A DNA stretch of 64,000 nucleotides. Origin: JAAXIE01 sp965204245. Lineage in GTDB: Bacteria; Chloroflexota; Dehalococcoidia; Lucifugimonadales; JAAXIE01. The DNA is taken from positions 1 to 64,000 of the forward strand of contig CBDBED010000013.1 of NCBI GenBank assembly GCA_965204245.1, written 5' to 3'. Below the pieces are notes generated by a model. That model worked only from the letters and a program-made list of their open reading frames with translations, was not told where the DNA came from and searched no databases. Below are positions 61,435-64,000 of the stretch, piece after piece; position 1 is the stretch's first letter; each line of letters begins with the position of its first letter. The position numbers were made by a program, and so were the translations under genes.

Positions 61435-62631
61435 ATGACCACTCTTGCCGTCATCAACCTAGGCCTCATCCTGACTGGCCAATTGGATCAGCCCATCGCT
61501 TCAGGTGATTGCGTCCTTGTGGAAGACGGCATCATCAAGACAGTGGGAGATGCAGGAAGCATCGGCGGTGAGGTAGCAGACACCGTGATTGACGCCGCTG
61601 GCGGGGCGGTGATGCCGGGACTCATCGATTCCCACTTCCATGTTGTATTCGGGGAGTATCAGCCCAGGCAGAAGGTGGTCGACTTCATAGATAGCTATGT
61701 GCATGGCGGTGTCACCAGCATGATCTCGGCGGGAGAGATACATACGCCCGGCAGGCCACGGGACAAGGCAGGAGTGAAAGCATTGGCCATAGCCGCGCAG
61801 CGCTCCTATGCCGCCTTCAGACCCACGGGTGCCAAAGTCCACGCCGGTGCCGTGGTGCTGGAGCCAACATTAGACGAGCCCGACTTTGTAGAGATGGCCG
61901 AAGCTGGGGTATGGCTGGCCAAGTTCGGCTTTGGTGATTATGCCGATCCTGCAGATGGTGAGCCACAAGTGCGGTGGGCCAAGGAGAACGGCATGGTGGT
62001 GATGTGCCACAGCGGTGGGACGTCGATCCCGGGCAGCAAGGCCATCAGCGCCGAGGCCCTCATGCACTTACGCCCCCATGTCTGCGGGCATGTAAATGGT
62101 GGTCCTACGGCACTGGAGGATGAGGGTGTGCGGCGCTTGGTGGCGGAGACCGATATGGTAATGCAATTGGTACAGGCTGGAAATCTGCGCTCGTCGTTGT
62201 TCATCCTGCAGCTGGCACAAGAGTACGGTGCCATGGAAAGAGTGGTGGCTGCCAGCGACACGCCGACTGGGACTGGTGTGATCCCGTTGGCAGTAGCCAA
62301 GACAATCACCGAATTCTCATCGTTGGGAGGAATACCGCCGGAGACGGCGGTGTGCCTAGCCACAGGGAACAACGCCAATGCTTGGAGCTTGAACTCAGGA
62401 ATGATTGCTCCCGGTCGAGAGGCAGACTTGGTTTTGTGCGACGCCCCGGGAGGGTCCACCCGGAATGACGTGCTATCGGCAATGCGAAACGGGGATATAC
62501 CCGGCATCGGGATGGTCGTGATTGACGGAGAGGTGCGCTTGGAGCGCAGCAGAAATACTCCGCCACCGAAGAGGGTCCCGCGAGTGGTGAAGCGGGCCGC
62601 AACCCCTCAGGACAATGCGCCCTCACACTAA
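61435..62631 (+). CDS. Enamidase-like amidohydrolase
   Basis: This 398-residue amidohydrolase closely follows the sequence pattern I know for enamidase (Ena) of nicotinate fermentation in Eubacterium barkeri: PRQKVVDFIDSYVHGGVTSM (about 78), PGRPRDKAGVKALAI, HSGGTSIPGS (about 186), HVNGGPTA, a single Asp in SDTPTGTGVIPL and the end RSRNTPPPKR. Metal ligands are DSHFH, the Lys/His positions and Asp. Enamidase hydrolyses 6-oxotetrahydronicotinate to 2-formylglutarate. The in-vivo substrate here may be another cyclic enamide. Confidence 0.85.
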   Translation: MTTLAVINLGLILTGQLDQPIASGDCVLVEDGIIKTVGDAGSIGGEVADTVIDAAGGAVMPGLIDSHFHVVFGEYQPRQKVVDFIDSYVHGGVTSMISAGEIHTPGRPRDKAGVKALAIAAQRSYAAFRPTGAKVHAGAVVLEPTLDEPDFVEMAEAGVWLAKFGFGDYADPADGEPQVRWAKENGMVVMCHSGGTSIPGSKAISAEALMHLRPHVCGHVNGGPTALEDEGVRRLVAETDMVMQLVQAGNLRSSLFILQLAQEYGAMERVVAASDTPTGTGVIPLAVAKTITEFSSLGGIPPETAVCLATGNNANAWSLNSGMIAPGREADLVLCDAPGGSTRNDVLSAMRNGDIPGIGMVVIDGEVRLERSRNTPPPKRVPRVVKRAATPQDNAPSH

Positions 62632-62705
62632 CCAAGGAGCTTTCCAAGGTGTTGGAGGGTTGAGTTCGCAAAGTCCTCTGTAGTGGTCTGATTCTTGGCA
62701 AAAGA

Positions 62706-62742
62706 AAAAGCACGCGCCTCACCTTATGGCGCGTGCTTTTTC
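62706..62742. terminator. Bidirectional Rho-independent terminator
   Basis: The perfect 8-bp stem GCACGCGC (62711-62718) pairs with GCGCGTGC (62730-62737) around an 11-nt loop. It is flanked by AAAAA on the left and TTTTT on the right, so it works for both converging genes, the enamidase homologue and the minus-strand amidohydrolase. Confidence 0.92.
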
Positions 62743-62761
62743 TGACCTAACTATTACGGAC

Positions 62762-63976
62762 TTAGTTGCCGTCGGCCATTACGGCTTGCACTTGGGCGGT
62801 GCTGGGCGGGCCCCAACCCCAAGCATGAGGCTCTTCGCCCTTCTCACATATCTGGCCGCTCTTGACCGTGAGGAAGGGGAAGAGGGCCTTGGAGGTGCTG
62901 CGGCCTATGCCGTCGGCGTCCTGTAGCCACCAATCTCCGTCTACCACGTCGATAACGCAGATGTCGGCCTCGCGCCCCTCAGCCAGACTGCCAGCCTCGT
63001 TCTCAAGGCCCAGTGCTTTGGCGGGGGACGTGGTGCACATGCGCACTACGTCTTCCATCGAGAATCCAAGTTCGAGGAAGAAGGCACTGTACTCCAGCAT
63101 GCCGCGCATGAGGTGGGTCCGGTTGCCGAAGCCGGGCTGCACGTCGATGTCAGTGCCGATGGTGTCGGGGAATACGCCCTGAGACATAACGAGTTGGGCG
63201 CGGTCCCAGCCGAAGTTGAAATCGCCATAAGAGGGGTCGAGTGTCACGCCGCGCTCCCGTGCTTCAATAAGCGCAGGTAGTATCCGGCCCTGGCGGTCAA
63301 CGGCCCCACCCGACAGAGGGGTGAAGATGTGGGTGACAATGTCGCCCGCCGACAGCAGGTTCAGGGCCTCGGATGTAAGTTCCGGAGGAGTCTGAGGCAG
63401 GTCCTTGCTGCCGATGTCCCCGATGTGCATGAGCACCCGCAGGCCAGCCTCCCTAGCTGCCTTGGTGGCCGCCTCGACGTGCTTGATGCCCATCAACTGG
63501 ACTGTGCTGGGCTGCACCAAGCACTTCACGCCCCTGACGACATCCGGGTTCGCCGCTGCCGTCTTGACGATGGCGTCAATGTCCAGAAGAGACTCGTCGT
63601 CAGGAAGGTTCCTGTCGCGGAATACGCTCAGGAAGGAGTAGACCTTGGTCTGGGCCTGCGAGGTAACATCGCAGAACTCCTCTAGGTTTTGGGCCCCGCC
63701 ACCACCAGCGTCGGCGATGGTGGTCACCCCGCCCCAAACGCCTGCAGCGTCGGGATGGTTGGGGTTGCGCCTAGGCTGGTATACATGGGCGTGGACATCA
63801 ATTAGTCCGGGTGCAACCACTTTGCCCTGCACGTCGATGACTTTGGTCGCCTCTTCAGAAGGTATATCGGCCGCGACTCGGCTGATGACATTGCCCGTCA
63901 CCGCTACGTCCAGCTTCTCGTTCTTCCCTTGGGCCGGGTCGATGACCGTCCCGCCTTTGAGCAACAGGTCGTACAT
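62762..63976 (-). CDS. Amidohydrolase/deacetylase family metallohydrolase
   Basis: ATG 63976, preceded by GGAGGT at 7-nt spacing, gives 404 residues; GTG 63985 would add three. The TIM-barrel amidohydrolase has LLLKGGTVIDPAQGKNEKLD, APGLIDVHAHVY (metal His pair), a central Lys in GVKCLVQPS (about 158), HIGDIG, and TDIDVQPGFGNRT with the Asp. The pattern resembles the dihydroorotase-like deacetylase subgroup acting on N-acyl amino acids or cyclic amides. It is likely a companion of the enamidase homologue in a convergent arrangement. The gene is complete in the window. Confidence 0.85.
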   Translation of the reverse strand: MYDLLLKGGTVIDPAQGKNEKLDVAVTGNVISRVAADIPSEEATKVIDVQGKVVAPGLIDVHAHVYQPRRNPNHPDAAGVWGGVTTIADAGGGGAQNLEEFCDVTSQAQTKVYSFLSVFRDRNLPDDESLLDIDAIVKTAAANPDVVRGVKCLVQPSTVQLMGIKHVEAATKAAREAGLRVLMHIGDIGSKDLPQTPPELTSEALNLLSAGDIVTHIFTPLSGGAVDRQGRILPALIEARERGVTLDPSYGDFNFGWDRAQLVMSQGVFPDTIGTDIDVQPGFGNRTHLMRGMLEYSAFFLELGFSMEDVVRMCTTSPAKALGLENEAGSLAEGREADICVIDVVDGDWWLQDADGIGRSTSKALFPFLTVKSGQICEKGEEPHAWGWGPPSTAQVQAVMADGN

Positions 63977-64000
63977 TTCTTGCACCTCCAGCGAACTTGC

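Overview
The window is about 64 kb of GC-rich, densely coding bacterial DNA. No rRNA or tRNA gene was seen. The gene content points to a Chloroflexota bacterium, most likely of the marine SAR202 type: a split alternative complex III operon with system II cytochrome c maturation genes, and many class III CoA-transferases, LLM flavin oxidoreductases, amidohydrolases and TPP enzymes. The assignment is inferred from gene content only.

Left third (1-15,200). A truncated 4-hydroxyphenylacetate 3-monooxygenase lies at the edge. Behind it are an unusual repeat element (730-921) and a GC-rich REP/minisatellite block (1139-1757). An electron-transfer operon follows: NuoE-like, NuoF-like and FdhA/NuoG-like molybdoprotein, then a ferredoxin-NADP reductase. 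After two unknown membrane proteins comes a mismatch-repair neighbourhood: mutS, an ArsC/Spx-like gene with an in-frame TGA that I read as selenocysteine (a SECIS-like hairpin follows it), a YciI protein, a HAD hydrolase and mutL.

Middle (15,200-30,100). One long plus-strand run encodes alternative complex III (actA, split actB1/actB2, two NrfD-like subunits, actD, a diheme actE). It continues into cytochrome c biogenesis (ccmH, ccmF, a CcmI-like protein, an exported protein, a TlpA thioredoxin) and ends in a ROK sugar kinase.

Right half (30,200-64,000). This is a catabolic mosaic: an SDR without its catalytic Ser/Tyr, a crotonase, two pairs of class III CoA-transferases, a tandem FAH pair, two TPP enzymes, two LLM oxidoreductases, five tandem paralogous cupins, an amidase, a formamidase-family enzyme, a CoxL-like molybdoenzyme without visible partners, an enamidase homologue and a second amidohydrolase. 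Isolated, AT-richer accessory genes (PD-(D/E)XK-like, unknown, HEPN-like) and an Uma2 cassette flanked by a duplicated gene tail are scattered among them.

The strongest unusual signals are: the selenocysteine ArsC-like gene; three intergenic elements in which a 7-nt word, its 9-nt-period direct copy and its inverted copy change together inside a conserved scaffold; the five-cupin array; the Asp-plus/Asp-minus CoA-transferase pairs; and the Uma2 insertion scar.
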